A DNA stretch of 64,000 bases. Source: Elmis aenea. Its lineage: Eukaryota; Arthropoda; Insecta; Coleoptera; Elmidae. Both the position numbers and the translations under genes were made by a program. Shown piece by piece: positions 46,978-58,608 of this stretch. Within the stretch, counting starts at the first letter, position 1. Each line of letters begins with the position of its first letter. The notes beneath the pieces are model-generated. The model had not been told where the DNA came from, searched no databases, and was given only the letters and a program-made list of their open reading frames with translations. Location: the NCBI GenBank assembly GCA_947652605.1, contig OX393582.1, positions 8,580,544-8,644,543 on the forward strand. Reading direction: 5' to 3'.

Positions 46978-47668
46978 ATTTTTTTTGACTTCGTCTTTTC
47001 CTTGGTCTGTTCTTGTTCCTGGGCCAAATAGGGATCGATTGTGTTATCCTCCTGACCATTTCGGTTGGTTTCCTTCTCATGATGTGTCCTGCTCATCGTA
47101 GTCGTTGTGCTTTAATGTTCGAATGATATTTTCTCCTCTGAGTTCCTCCTTAATTTCTTTGTTCCTTCTCAGTCTTACTTCTTCATCTCTTGTTACGTTA
47201 GGACCTAGTATTGCTCTTATTACTTTCTCTCCACTTTTTTAAGTCTTCCTCTTCTTTCTTATTTATTGTTATTGTTTCTGTGGCATATGTTATGACGGGT
47301 CTTATCAGGGTTTTGTATATTTTTATTTTTGTTGTGTTGCTTAAATTTTTTACCGTATGCTTGATTTCCTTTCAGAATTCTTTCCTTCACTCTGTTCTTT
47401 CCAGCTTGTCCCACTGTCACGCCCAAGTAATCGGGAGTATTGACTTCTTCAAAGATGTATTCTTTTGTTTGTAGATCGTTCTGTGTGTGCATATTTTCTT
47501 TTCCTATCTTCATATGTTGTGTTTTTTCTTCATTTACTTCCAGACCCAGATTTTTTGCCTCTGTGTCTAGTTGATCAATCGCTTTTATTATGTCTTCTCT
47601 TCAACTCCCTATAATTGTTATATAGTCATCAAAGGCTATTATTTGTGTTTGGTTGATCATGATGTTTT
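46978..47668 (-). mobile_element. LINE fragment: reverse transcriptase palm to C-terminus
   Basis: On the minus strand, starting at about 47664, the translation reads QTQIIAFDDYITIIG, the catalytic box with one residue missing (families have AFADD or AYADD). It continues IKAIDQLDTEAKNLGLEVNE, KTQHMKIGKE, then TPDYLGVTVGQAGKNRVKER, and after shifts GHIMRRKPTEM (about 47090-47050) and a basic C-terminal tail near 46985. An 84-codon frame survives at 47259-47513. It is 5'-truncated at a T-run (47670). The family differs from the one at 48255. Confidence 0.85.
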
Positions 47669-48254
47669 TTTTTTTTTAATTATGTTTACTTAGCGTTTAA
47701 TCATCGGTTATCTATATGCTGTTAAAAATAAACCTAAGGCGTATACAATATTTGATAAGCATAATATTATGTAATATTATTACACTATCTACCGGTAAAA
47801 ACAATCCGTTATGCTGAAATTAAATTAACGCTATGTAAACCATGAAATATTACCACAGTCTGCAAAAACTAAATGGAGTTAAATGTAGGCTACTTATAAT
47901 AATTATCGGGATAATGCAAAGTAAATGCGACTCGTAATGAGACATAATAGCGTAAACGACATGTCGTAAGCTGATCTACGGGTTAACGAACGAATCAACG
48001 GCGTTTCCTTTGCTTTTTCTTATATTCGTCCTGATTCTGCAAGCTGACCCCATTATAGCGGGTCAATGATTTTGTGCAAATTAAAAATTGTTATCTTTTT
48101 ATCGGATTTCGCATATGTGACTGCAGTTTTTATATTATCCGATGCAGTTGTTCTACTTAGAGCCAGTCTACGATTTAGATTCTAAATTATTTAGGTTCCT
48201 ACATTTCTTAGAAAACTGAAACATATTTTAAGTCAATTAATGAAACAATTTGAT
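47669..48254. other. No gene or identified element
   Basis: About 585 bases of AT-rich DNA between two LINE fragments in opposite orientation. Nothing is recognised. Confidence 0.5.
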
Positions 48255-49000
48255 TTAATTCTGCAATATAATTTAGAAACTCTAAACCTGGAATTGGAAA
48301 AAATTAAGATGTAAATAAATACCGGAAAAAAAAACTATGATCGTTACAACAGAGAACAAAGGGCATAACATCATTTTAAATGGGCTTAGGTTGGAACAGG
48401 TAGATAGCTTTCTACATTTAGGAGTGATCATAAGGAAAATGGAGGAATGGACATGAAAAAAAGCGAAAAGACAGGAAATGTAGGAAAAAAATTAACAGTT
48501 TAAGAACAACATTTTTTGGAAACAGAGAAGTCCCAAAACGAACAAAAAAGGAAGTGTTCAAAAAGGTAGTCTCCGGCATTTTTATACTCACAAATAAAAA
48601 TAGTAGCCGAGTCAATGCAGCAGAAATTAGATTTCGAAGTATAATCCAAGGTAAAACAGAAAAAGATAGAATCAGAAACGAAACATACAGAGAACAATTA
48701 AAGACAAAATCAGTTGATACGAAAATACAAGAAAGGCAGCTGAGATAGTTGGGTCGCATTTATAGGATGAAAGAAGCAAGGTTAACCTGAAAAGCCTATA
48801 AAGCAAGATCACAGGGAAAAAACAAAAGAGGTAGACCGAGAACAACGTGGCACGACGAAGTTAAAAAGCAGCAAGGGATCAAATGGAGAGACATAAAAAA
48901 GCTAGCACAAGACAAAAAAAAATTGAAAAAAGTCAGCACAACACAACTCAACAGTCCTACACCTAACAAGAGAGTAGAAAGACTAATGACTAAATAAAAT
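48255..49000 (+). mobile_element. 5'-truncated LINE, thumb region to 3' end
   Basis: The best copy of the family also seen at 905-1299, 13014-13056, 61795-62115 and 62470-62760. Blocks in order are LNGLRLEQVDSFLHLGVIIR, a decayed middle, RFRSIIQGKTEKDRIRNETY, LIGRIYRM-like residues, GKNKRGRPRTTWHDEVKKQQ, WRDIKKLAQDKKKLKKVS and a final TTQLNSPTPNKRVERLMTK before the stop. The 3' end is ctaaataaaata. It starts just after the catalytic box, so no reverse transcriptase activity is possible. Frameshifts are few, so it is younger than the copy at 905. Confidence 0.85.
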
Positions 49001-49377
49001 AGAAACACTCATTAAAATAGGTTTTTGTTTTGTGATAAGAATTAAATCGCACAATACAGATGGCTTATTGCTGAACATAGTCTGTTATTGTCCACGTAAA
49101 TGGTAATTCGTTAAAAAAAAGTTTATTATGCACTACTAGCTATACTAAACGTTATTTATTATTGCACAATGCTATGAAAAGGATGTGTGGTCAGGAAAAG
49201 AATACTTTAATAAAATATTTATATAATTATGTAATTATCGTGTATGTTTCTGTAATAATTGTGAATGCAACACATTTAGTTTTTTAAAAAGTGGTTACGT
49301 AATGTGTATCACTTGGCGCAATTATATTAATTATTATTTTCCTTATTTGCTGTATTTTTAACTTAACCACACACCTT
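49001..49377. other. No gene or identified element
   Basis: AT-rich DNA between the LINE end and the satellite array. No feature recognised. Confidence 0.5.
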
Positions 49378-50508
49378 AAAGCTTATAGTCTTTGCACTTT
49401 TTTAGACAAAAAAATCGATTTTCTTAAAACTAATGCAAATGGCTTTAAACTTCGTATACACGTTATTTATGGCCAAATTAAGGATTATTAGACTAAAAAT
49501 GACTTTTAATTTTTCGTGAGAAATGGAAAAAGTACAAAGGCTATAGCCTTTGCACTTTTTTAGAAAAAAAAATCGATTTTCTTAAAACTAATGCAAATGG
49601 CTTTAAACTTCGTATACGTTATTTAAGGCCAAATTAAGGATTATTAGACTTAAAAATGACTTTTAATTTTTCGTGAAAAATGGGAAAACTACAAAGGCTA
49701 TAGCCTTTGCACTTTTTTAGACAAAAAAATCGATTTTCTTAAAACTAATGCAAATGGCTTTAAACTTCGTATACACGTTATTTATGGCCAAATTAAGGAT
49801 TATTAGACTTAAAAATGACTTTTAATTTTTCGTGAAAAATGGAAAAAGGACAAAGGCTATAGCCTTTGCACTTTTTTAGATAAAAAAATCAATTTTCTTA
49901 AAACTAATGCAAATGGCTTTAAACTTCGTATACACGTTATTTATGGCCAAATTAAGGATTATTAGACTTAAAAATGACTTTTAATTTTTCGTGAAAAATG
50001 GAAAAAGTACAAAGGCTATAGCCTTTGCACTTTTTTAGACAAAAAAATCGATTTTCTTAAAACTAATGCAAATTGCTTTAAACTTCGTATACACGTTATT
50101 TATGGCCAAATTAAGGATTATTAGACTTAAAAATGACTTTTAATTTTTCGTGAAAAATGGAAAAAGTACAAAGGCTATAGCCTTTGCACTTTTTTAGACA
50201 AAAAAATTGATTTTCTTAAAAGCTTAAAACTAATGCAAATGGCCTTAAACTTCGTATACACGTTATTTATGGCCAAATTAAGGATTATTAGACTTAAAAA
50301 TGACTTTTAATTTTTCGTGAAAAATGGAAAAAGTACAAAGACTATAAGTCTTTGCACTTTTTTAGACAAAAGAATCGATTTTCTTAAAACTAATGCAAAT
50401 GGCTTTAAACTTCGTATACACGTTATTTATGGCCAAATTAAGGATTATTAGACTTAAAAATGACTTTTAATTTTTCGTGAAAAATAGAAAAAGTACAAAG
50501 GCTTATCC
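49378..50508. repeat. ~159-bp satellite, seven copies
   Basis: The marker tttgcacttttttaga occurs at 49391, 49549, 49706, 49865, 50024, 50183 and 50351 (periods 158, 157, 159, 159, 159, 168). The longer interval carries a 10-base duplication (agcttaaaac near 50221). Copies are highly similar. Each unit junction is a near-palindrome (tacaaaggctatagcctttg), so it could form a cruciform. Terminal copies show agtc instead of agcc at this site. The array is non-coding. It is AT-rich and unrelated in sequence to the 297-bp satellite. Confidence 0.95.
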
Positions 50509-51125
50509 TTAAAGGTTTAAAATAATTGAGTTTACTGTATTGTGATGGTTAAAAAACAGTTGTAAGCTTATTAGGATTCCCAAATATTGTTTATTAAAAC
50601 TTCATGTACCTTGTACAGCATTCACAATATGCTGTTAATCATACAATAAGAAAGTTATAGTAATGAGACAATTTAATTAAAGAGCCCAACAGGTCCAAAG
50701 GAACTGTCAAAACGTACCACAATATTTACACAAATTAATCAATTAAAACTATGGCTTTATAATGGATATACACATGTAAGTTTGGTTCCAGTGTAATTTA
50801 TTTAATAATTTTCGTTAAATGCGATTAATCAAAAAACCTGAACGCCTCAATATTTAGTAGTTTATGCAGATGCGCAATTATTTATATCCAGTTATTGCAC
50901 ATTGTCGAACCGACTTTGTGACAAGATCGATTATACCAGGTGCAGGCAATTGGTACTTTGATCCTTTTTAATATTGCCGTAATATAATAAGTAGTACGAC
51001 TATTAAATATTAAATAAAAAAATCTAATTTGTATAAGTATACATGCACAACAATAAATTTTGTTACAAGCATATTTCGAATAATTTTGAGTTTAAAAAAT
51101 TAATTCCCCAAAAAATTTAAATATG
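50509..51125. other. No gene or identified element
   Basis: AT-rich, without recognisable frames or repeats. Confidence 0.5.
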
Positions 51126-51127
51126 TA

Positions 51128-52313
51128 CAGTGTGGTCTATTTTCGATGCCCATACAGGGTATCTCGGTTATTATCAGAGATAGAAAAAAAGTAAATACAT
51201 AAACTCGCTTTATTTTTTCGAGAGAAATTTATTGCCGTAAACAGATTTTTGATATCTTTTTTAATTTTCGAAATATAGCCAAAAACCGATTTTTGGAACT
51301 TTTCAAAAATGTTAAATATCTCGTTTAAACGAAAAGATAGAAAAAAACTTTAAAGACATTTTTCGCATGATTTTTTGTGCTTAATAAGATAGCGATGTTC
51401 AATTGTTTTTTACTCATATCAATGCCGATATATTGCACCTAACTTTCTTATTTTAAATAGCAACCATAGGCAAATTATATATTTTTGAAAAACGCAAAAA
51501 ATAAGCTTTCGATTCATGTCAAAGCCAACTATGGTTGTCATTTAAAATAAGAAAGTTAGGTGTAATATATCAATATTTGTATGAGTAAAACAAAATTGAA
51601 CATCGCCATCTTATTAAGGACAAAAAACCATGCAAAAAATGTCTTTAAAGTTTTTTTCTATCTTCTCGTTTAAACGAGATATTTAACATTTTTGAAAAGA
51701 GCCAAAAATGGTGTTGGCTTAATTTCGAGTATCAAAAAAGATATCAAAAATGTTAAATATCTCGCTTAAACGAAAAGATAGAGAAAAACTTTAAGGACAT
51801 GTTTTGCATGGTTTTTTGTCCTTAATAAGATGGCTATGTTTAATTTTTTTTTACTCATACAAATATTGATATATTACACCTAACTTTCTTATTTTAAATG
51901 ACAACCATAGTTGGCTTTGTTATGAATCGAAAGCTTATTTTTTGCGCTTTTCAAAAATATATAATTTGCCTATGGTTGCCATTTAAAATAAGAAAGTTAG
52001 GTGTAAAATATCGGCATTGATATGAGTAAAAAAAACAATTGAACATCGCTATCTTATTAAGCACAAAAAATCATGCGAAAAATGTCTTTAAAGTTTTTTT
52101 CTATCTTCTCGTTTAAACGAGATATTTAACATTTTTGAAAAGTTCCAAAAATCGGTTTTTGGCTATATTTCGAAAATTAAAAAAGATATTAAAAATCTGT
52201 TTACGGCAATAAATTTCTCTCGAAAAAATAAATTGAGTTTATGTATTTACTTTTTTTCTATCTCTGATAATAACCGAGATACCCTGTATGGGCATCGAAA
52301 ATAGACCACACTG
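51128..52313. mobile_element. Foldback element: palindrome built of smaller palindromes
   Basis: Ends CAGTGTGGTCTATTTTCGAT and its reverse complement are each flanked by TA (51126-51127, 52314-52315). The whole 1186 bp is one inverted repeat centred near 51721, arms about 590 bp. Each arm is in turn a quasi-palindrome: for example gttaaatatctcgtttaaac occurs inverted within the same half, and taactttcttattttaaat appears in alternating orientation four times. The same end block (cgatgcccatacaggg) is found inside the foldback at 24127-26370. No coding capacity is seen. Confidence 0.9.
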
Positions 52314-52315
52314 TA

Positions 52316-53856
52316 CAGCGATGTACTGATTTTTGGGAAAGGAATTAAAAACCGCTCTGTATAGGTATAGTTTAGATATATTTGAGTTATCGTTCCGGAT
52401 TGTCCTCTTATTAGGCAAGACATAGTTAAACATACAGAGCCTACTTAATAATTTTAACGATGACATATATCGTCAGTGCGGTTAATTCTTTAGAACATTA
52501 AGTAACCTGAACAACCCGCTGTGCGAAAAAATAATTAAACAATCGCCTACACAATAACTTTTGTTTCTGAAGATTAGCTAACAGCAACAGACGAAAGTTG
52601 AAATTTATGGTCAATGGCAAACTATAAATTTATTCAGGTGAGATTGGAGCTATCCACAGAAAATAAAACAATTTACTGAAAACATTCATTGTTATTTTAA
52701 AAAAAACTATTGAAATGTGTGCAGTTTAAGTTGTATTAATGGATTCCTGTAAAGTGTTTATTATTAAAATATATTTTTAAGAAATATGTGAATTTTTCAT
52801 TGTTTGTAAATTGTAATTGGAAAAGTTTAAATGCATGTGTTTTACTTTTATTGCTGCTTTATTTTTAATCACTAAAGGAGCAGACAAGCTTTGTGATTAA
52901 TAAAGATATTTGCAAATGGACTGTTTTTTTTAAGGTAAATTTCTTTTATTGTAAAACCTCTACAAGCTTAGCAGCCGTAAAGATTAAAGCAAAGTTTTCT
53001 TCACCTCTGGTCTGAGAACTATGTCTCCCAATTACAAATGCCTAAACTTATCCAGATCTTTCTTAACAGCTCCTCAATTGCTGGTTTTTAATTTCTCTGT
53101 TTTTTTTTTATCGTCTTCAATTTTTATACTGTTTTAATGTTCATTTTATTTACCAGACTTCGTTCTTTATTAACTCACTTATTGTCGATTGATGATATAG
53201 TTTTACTATAATTTGTTGGTTAAAGGAAATAATTGAAATTTTCGCAGCTTACTCTCTTTTTTAGTAAACATTTATTTTTATTTTGTGTTATACTACTGGT
53301 AAAAAAACAACATTAATTTAAAAAGACAAAACTGTTGTTTAAAATGTAACAAATAAAATGTTTATTATGATTTAATTGATGTTTGATTGTGTATTATTCT
53401 TAGTTTCTGCTTAAAACACGTGCATTTAAAAAAAAAATACGAAAAAAAGCGACGAAAAAACTAAATTGAAGAAAAACGACGATTTTAAGTTTACTTAAAA
53501 TTTAACCATTTATAATAATATAACAATATTTTTAAAACATTTATTAAAGCACTACCTATACTTACCTTTAATTTTCAATGATTGTTGTATTAACCTTTTT
53601 TAAATTTTTTTATCTTCGATTGTATCTTTTACTGTTTTTTATTATTAAGTAACTTTTTTATCTTAAAGTTTACTTGAGAATATTTGTCTGCCTGCTGACT
53701 TGCCATATTTTCATAGGAAAATAGAGCACGAGTTTAATATGTACCTATTGTAAGAAAGCAGAGCAACAAAATACGACAGCATGTAATTTGCCCTCTGTAA
53801 AATAAGCTATTATCCAATTTAAGTACTTTTTCTTGTAATAATATTTTATTACTTAA
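52316..53856. other. No gene or identified element
   Basis: AT-rich DNA, partly homopolymer-rich (53400-53650). No coding exon, RNA or matched repeat is supported. Confidence 0.5.
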
Positions 53857-54395
53857 CCCTCGAGCGGGCGCGCTGGTCTATAAAGTACCCCAACGTTATG
53901 AAATTCAATTTAGTAACACTCTGCCTAGATCTAATCGTAAAATAGGTTGCGAACTCCTTTAGTGTCATTTTGACTTCCAACTGAGTACGTTGTTGTAACT
54001 CAAAGGTCTGTAGTAGGTTGATAATAATACTTTTTTAGGTACTCTAATTCTATAGGAATACATGTGGACACAACAATTAAATGTGATTCTTGCAAAAATC
54101 ACGTCAAAACCACATACTCCTATAAGACATTTTTACAAGTTTTGTTAGGTTTGTGTGTTGAACTATTTAAATATTTTCGTGTATGTAATTTGTATTATAT
54201 TCGAATACAATTTGTTTTATAACAAATTATCATTACCTAACTATACGTTGTACTTGTAAAATATGAAAGATCATATTAATAGGAAAAATATTAATAATAC
54301 CATCAAACACAGAAGCTGTTCGTTTCTAAAGATGCCATGGACAAAGAACGCCACGCGCCCGGTCTACTAAAAAAAGCGGCGCGCCCGCTCGAGGG
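53857..54395. mobile_element. piggyBac-like non-autonomous element, 539 bp
   Basis: The ends ccctcgagcgggcgcgc and gcgcgcccgctcgaggg are perfect 17-base inverted repeats. TTAA precedes the left end (53853-53856); the right flank is tgag, so only one side keeps the expected duplication. Interior blocks recur in the interrupted copy at 34481-37134. There is no open frame of note. The GC-rich ends stand out from the AT-rich interior. Confidence 0.75.
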
Positions 54396-55290
54396 TGAGT
54401 CGCCCCCAAGTCTTGTAATACCTAACAAAGTTACGTGCTGCAATTATTGTCTACGCTGTATAAATTAACTAATAACGTATTCCAAGGTGTTCTTTACTGC
54501 AACCTTTTTCGATGCTGCTAAAGCCTTTAGTAACTGAATCGTTGTTTAAATGTTTGCAGCCGCTCCCGCACATTTCTCGTAAAATTGGTTCAACTTTGTT
54601 TATTCCAACTCATTTTTTGACCACCTGTTGCACCTACCAAGGTTACATGTTGCCTTTACCGTTACTCGTAATGCAATACTTCCTAATTACTTAAGGTGTT
54701 AGCCGATTACTAGAAAACCAATATGCAATCGCGTATGAATACATTCACGCAAAAAGCCACGAATCATCGTACCTAATATTTTCTAAAACCGCATGATTGC
54801 ACAGGTAAATATCAATATAATTTTTCTCAACGTATTTCCCATCTCTGTCAACACCATTTAACACTAAGACCAGACACTTCGCAGATTAGGTCTTCCTGCT
54901 TGTAGAATAGATCAAGGATTGCAGTGCGGTTGCGTTTTGATTTCTCGATCTAAAATGTGTAGTAATTGTTTTTTTTTTTCAATTTCAATGTCGTTGTGGT
55001 TTGCAGGTAGCTTGGCACACGCAATTTTATTGGAAATACTGAGTAACGAAATATCTGTGTCTTATTTAATTTGTTGCTGAAACCTGTAGTATCTTTAATT
55101 AATAGTTTGTTAATCTACAGCTAAGTCTAAAAAAGCTCAAGACGGCCTTGATAAAAAAACAAGTCACGGTTGTATAAAAATGAATTGAAAACGTTAGAAA
55201 CTTTATTTGCGTTCGCACGATTCTATACAAAAAATCTTGTTTTGTATGTTGATTAGGTTTAATTTTCGTCTATATTAGATTAATTTTAGA
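54396..55290. other. No gene or identified element
   Basis: Moderate-complexity sequence. The frame at 54512-54694 lacks a domain and is not called. Confidence 0.5.
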
Positions 55291-55480
55291 TGACGCCTAA
55301 AGTAATTGTACAGAGACGAATGTGGAGGTTTCGTTGGGCCTAGAAAAACCAAATTAAGTTAAGTTTACCAATTTACACCCAGAGGAAGAAGAAACACAGG
55401 CAGATTAATAACAAGAACTGGAGTGACATAAGGGCACAGTAGTCGAATACGTGCAAAGAAGCATAATAAGAAGAAGATCT
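55291..55480 (+). mobile_element. Possible LINE 3' tail fragment
   Basis: A phrase translating like RRNTGRLITRTGVT and a tail of (aag/aat) repeats (cataataagaagaagatct) resemble the 3' ends of LINE-A and LINE-B, but the match is short and the coding part is decayed. It is kept as a weak call. Confidence 0.35.
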
Positions 55481-55489
55481 AAATAGTTA

Positions 55490-56522
55490 GTTAAGTTAAG
55501 TTAGCTTTATTTATCAATTCCTATTACATTGTAACATAATTTACATAGGTAATAGTAAATATAATAAGAATAAAAATAGAATAAAATAAAATAAAAATCT
55601 AAAAATCTTCTAAATTCTAAATATCTAAAATAATAGTTTAATAGTGTCCTAATACGTAGGTACTCCTTAATTAATTTAATACCCTTCTTATAATTATTAC
55701 ATATTTTGACTTGATGCGGCAAATTATTAAATATTTTAAAACCTTGATAAAATAACGAACGAGCAGTTTGACTTTTAGTACATTTCTCTATAACGAAATC
55801 AAGCCTATTTCTAGTTTTATAAATGTGGATCCCATGGACTAATTTTACATTTTCATACAGATATTTTGTTGTTTTTTGTAATTTAATTTTTAAAACTAGC
55901 TCTAATGTTCTAAATATTATTCTCTGATTAATACTCATAAATTGACGTGTATTTAACATAACCTTGATAGGGGAATGAACTGAACACTTAAAAATAGTGC
56001 GCATGGCGCGATTTTGTAATTTCTGTAATTGTTGAAGCTCATTTTTATTTAAATTAATAAGTAATGAAGCGCAACACTCAAAATTAGGAGCTATTATTGT
56101 TTTATACAGTAAAAATCTAGTGTACATACTAATGTGTTTGCTACATCTTTTGAAGAGAAAAATCTTTTTGGAAATTTTGTTCATCATGTATTTTGTGTGT
56201 AACTTAAACGTTAAATTTTCATCTAACATCTAATATAACACCAAGGTATTTAAATTCAGTTACTCTTTCTAAATTAGTGTTGCTAATTTTTATATCCAGA
56301 TTACCATTATAAATAATATTTGTTTTATAGATAATGTGTTTGGTTCCCAAAATCATAAATTTGGATTTATCAACATTAATACATAAATTATTATCGCATA
56401 GTCATTTATAAATATTACTTAGATCTAAATTCATCTTTACTAATTTAATTGTTTTAAATCCACTAACAAACAACATTGTATCGTCCGCAAACATTTTTAT
56501 TTCACAATGTTTGGCGTACATT
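55490..56522 (-). mobile_element. LINE reverse transcriptase fragment, CR1/jockey-group
   Basis: Read on the minus strand from about 56510: a catalytic box KMFADDTMLFVSG (about 56495), NLCINVDKSKFMILG, EFKYLGVILD, then a frameshift, followed by a 240-codon open frame (56229-55507) starting DENLTFKLHTKYMMNKISKK and containing IIAPNFECCASLL, LQKLQNRAMRTIFK and YQGFKIFNNLPHQVK. This is the palm, thumb and C-terminal part of a LINE. The shift is caused by a perfect 7-base tandem duplication, catctaacatctaa, at 56220-56233. The 5' part is missing. It is young: one frameshift and one stop disrupt it. Confidence 0.88.
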
Positions 56523-57227
56523 ATCGATTTCGGATAAAAGGCAGTAGGTATATAAAGCGTGATAGATTTGTTGTAGCAGGTGTTTGAAATGTATAGTCAA
56601 CTGTACATATAATACATGCCAGACGATGCATCAATAGATCTTCATACACAAGACATTGTCTAAGGTTTTTAACCAACTCACTTTGTCGATCTCGTTCATT
56701 GATCTAAATCTGTATAGAAAATGAAGCATAAATATTCGTATGTATTTATTTTGTCTACACTTGTTTTAATTATAATTAACAGGGAAGAATTAGCATAAAA
56801 AAATTGGGTTTCGCCTCGAGCAACACACAATAATCTAGTAAACTGTCCAACGTTATTTATGTATAATTGTTGTAATTGATAATTAATCTGTCGACCTGAC
56901 CCCGTTACAAATGCACTTGTATTCGAGGATATAACCCAAGAAACCCAGAAGGTGTCACAAATTCAACCTTTTAATTGAGCTTAGTTTATATTTATAACGG
57001 CGAAACACTTCTCTCTTTTGTTTATATAAAATTTATAACCACTTAACAATAATTCGAGTACCTATAAATAACTATGGAGTTGAGATAATTTTAATTAAAA
57101 TGTAAGGAATTTAGCAATATATAGGATCGTACATAAAGAGGGATAGAAAATCAAAATTGTTTATAAACTTTGTTGTATACTAATAATCGATATTTTGATA
57201 GTAATTCAACAAAACAATTGAATAGTG
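56523..57227. other. No gene or identified element
   Basis: No coding region or repeat is recognised in these ~700 bases. Confidence 0.5.
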
Positions 57228-57229
57228 TA

Positions 57230-57753
57230 CAGGGTTGTCCAAATTCGATAGGATTAAATGCGTATTTCGCTTAATAGTCAAGATAGAGAAACGGTTGAAT
57301 TACCAAAAAGATGCAGTTTTTTGGGACAAACTCAGAATCGTTTTCAAAAGTATTCTATAATTTCCGGTTTTTGAGTTATTAGCGAAAAACTGTTTTATCG
57401 TTATGTTTATTATGTGTGTTATCTCCCTTATTGTTTTAAATATCGAAAAAGTTTAGAAAGATAATTTTTAGATATTCTTAGGTTTACTTTGATGGTACTA
57501 AAAGAAAGTTTTTTACGCTCATCGTAAAAAAGTTATCACACAATCTTACCTTTTTTTAAATGGAAGCTATAGTTGGTTATGACAGAAAAAACCTTTTTAT
57601 ACAATGACTCGAAAACAGGAAATGGCAGAATATTTATGAAAACGGTTCTGAGTTTGTCTTAAAAAACTACACATTTTTGGTAAGGTAACCGTTGCTCTAT
57701 TTTAAATATTAACCGAGATACCCATGCAATCCCATCAAATTTGGACCACCCTG
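57230..57753. mobile_element. MITE family 'CAGGGTGGTCCAAATTCGAT', two-ended copy
   Basis: The left end CAGGGTTGTCCAAATTCGAT and right end ATCAAATTTGGACCACCCTG are inverted repeats flanked by TA (57228-57229, 57754-57755). Similarity between arms extends inward through gagatacccat / atgcgtatttcgc and cagaatcgtttt / aaacggttctgag. The 524-bp element is non-coding. It is the only copy of the family in the window with both ends. Confidence 0.85.
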
Positions 57754-58007
57754 TACAGAGCATTAGTACAGTAACTGAGTTTTGTAATAAAAATTTAAAA
57801 AAAAGACTTATTTCAGCGTCTATATTTATATGAACTATGATTGCATAGAGATAATAAAGTTTAATGGGTGCCCTTAACGTGTGCCTGTAAGTTGCAAAAT
57901 ACTAATTTTTTAATACTTCATGCATAATAAGAACAACAACATAGTCGGAATCAGCAGTATAGGTATTGCTGTTTATCTTATGTTCAAAAATTTTTGATGT
58001 TTATCTC

Positions 58008-58606
58008 AACAACAAATTAAAAAACCTTAGTAACTTGAACCACATGAGTTTTAAAAGGTTCTACACCTTGTTTTTTGTTTTGTTTCCATAGGCTACTATG
58101 ATTTTCTTAAAAAAAAAACTAAAAAACCTTCGTAACTTGCGTATTATTGAAAATAAATACATCAATTTTTATGTAGGTATTTGGAATGAGAAAAAAAATT
58201 AGGAATTTAAATAGGTCATAACCAACTATCGCTCCCATTTAAAAAAAGGCAAGTTTGTGTCATAACTTTTTAACGGCGAGCGTAATTTTTTTTTAAAGGA
58301 TAATCTGATTAAACATTAAAATATCTAAAAATAGTCTTCATAAATATTTTTGATATTTACAACAATAAGGGAAATATGACACATTATTAATATGACAAAA
58401 AAACACATTTTATTCAATAACTCGAAAACCGGAAATGATCAAATATTTTTGAAAACGGTTCTGAATTTGTCCTAAAAAACTGCATCTTTTTGGTAATTCA
58501 ACCGTTTGTAGTAAACACTGCATATTTTTGGTAATTTAGGCGTTTCTCTATCTTTTAAATATTAACCGAGATACCCATGTAATGCCATCGAATTTGGACC
58601 ACCCTG
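58008..58606 (-). mobile_element. Same MITE family, one-ended copy
   Basis: Ends with ...gaatttggaccaccctg at 58606, followed by TA. It contains a second, partial copy of the subterminal block (ctgcat-tttttggtaatt twice, 58475-58540). Its start, acaacaaattaaaaaacctt, matches the start of the copy at 60041, so this may be a natural boundary of a longer family member and not a random break. Confidence 0.7.
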
Positions 58607-58608
58607 TA

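Noticed and set aside
48418..48759. 113-codon minus-strand frame
   Set aside because: Antisense of the LINE fragment at 48255-49000, whose sense strand carries the recognisable blocks.
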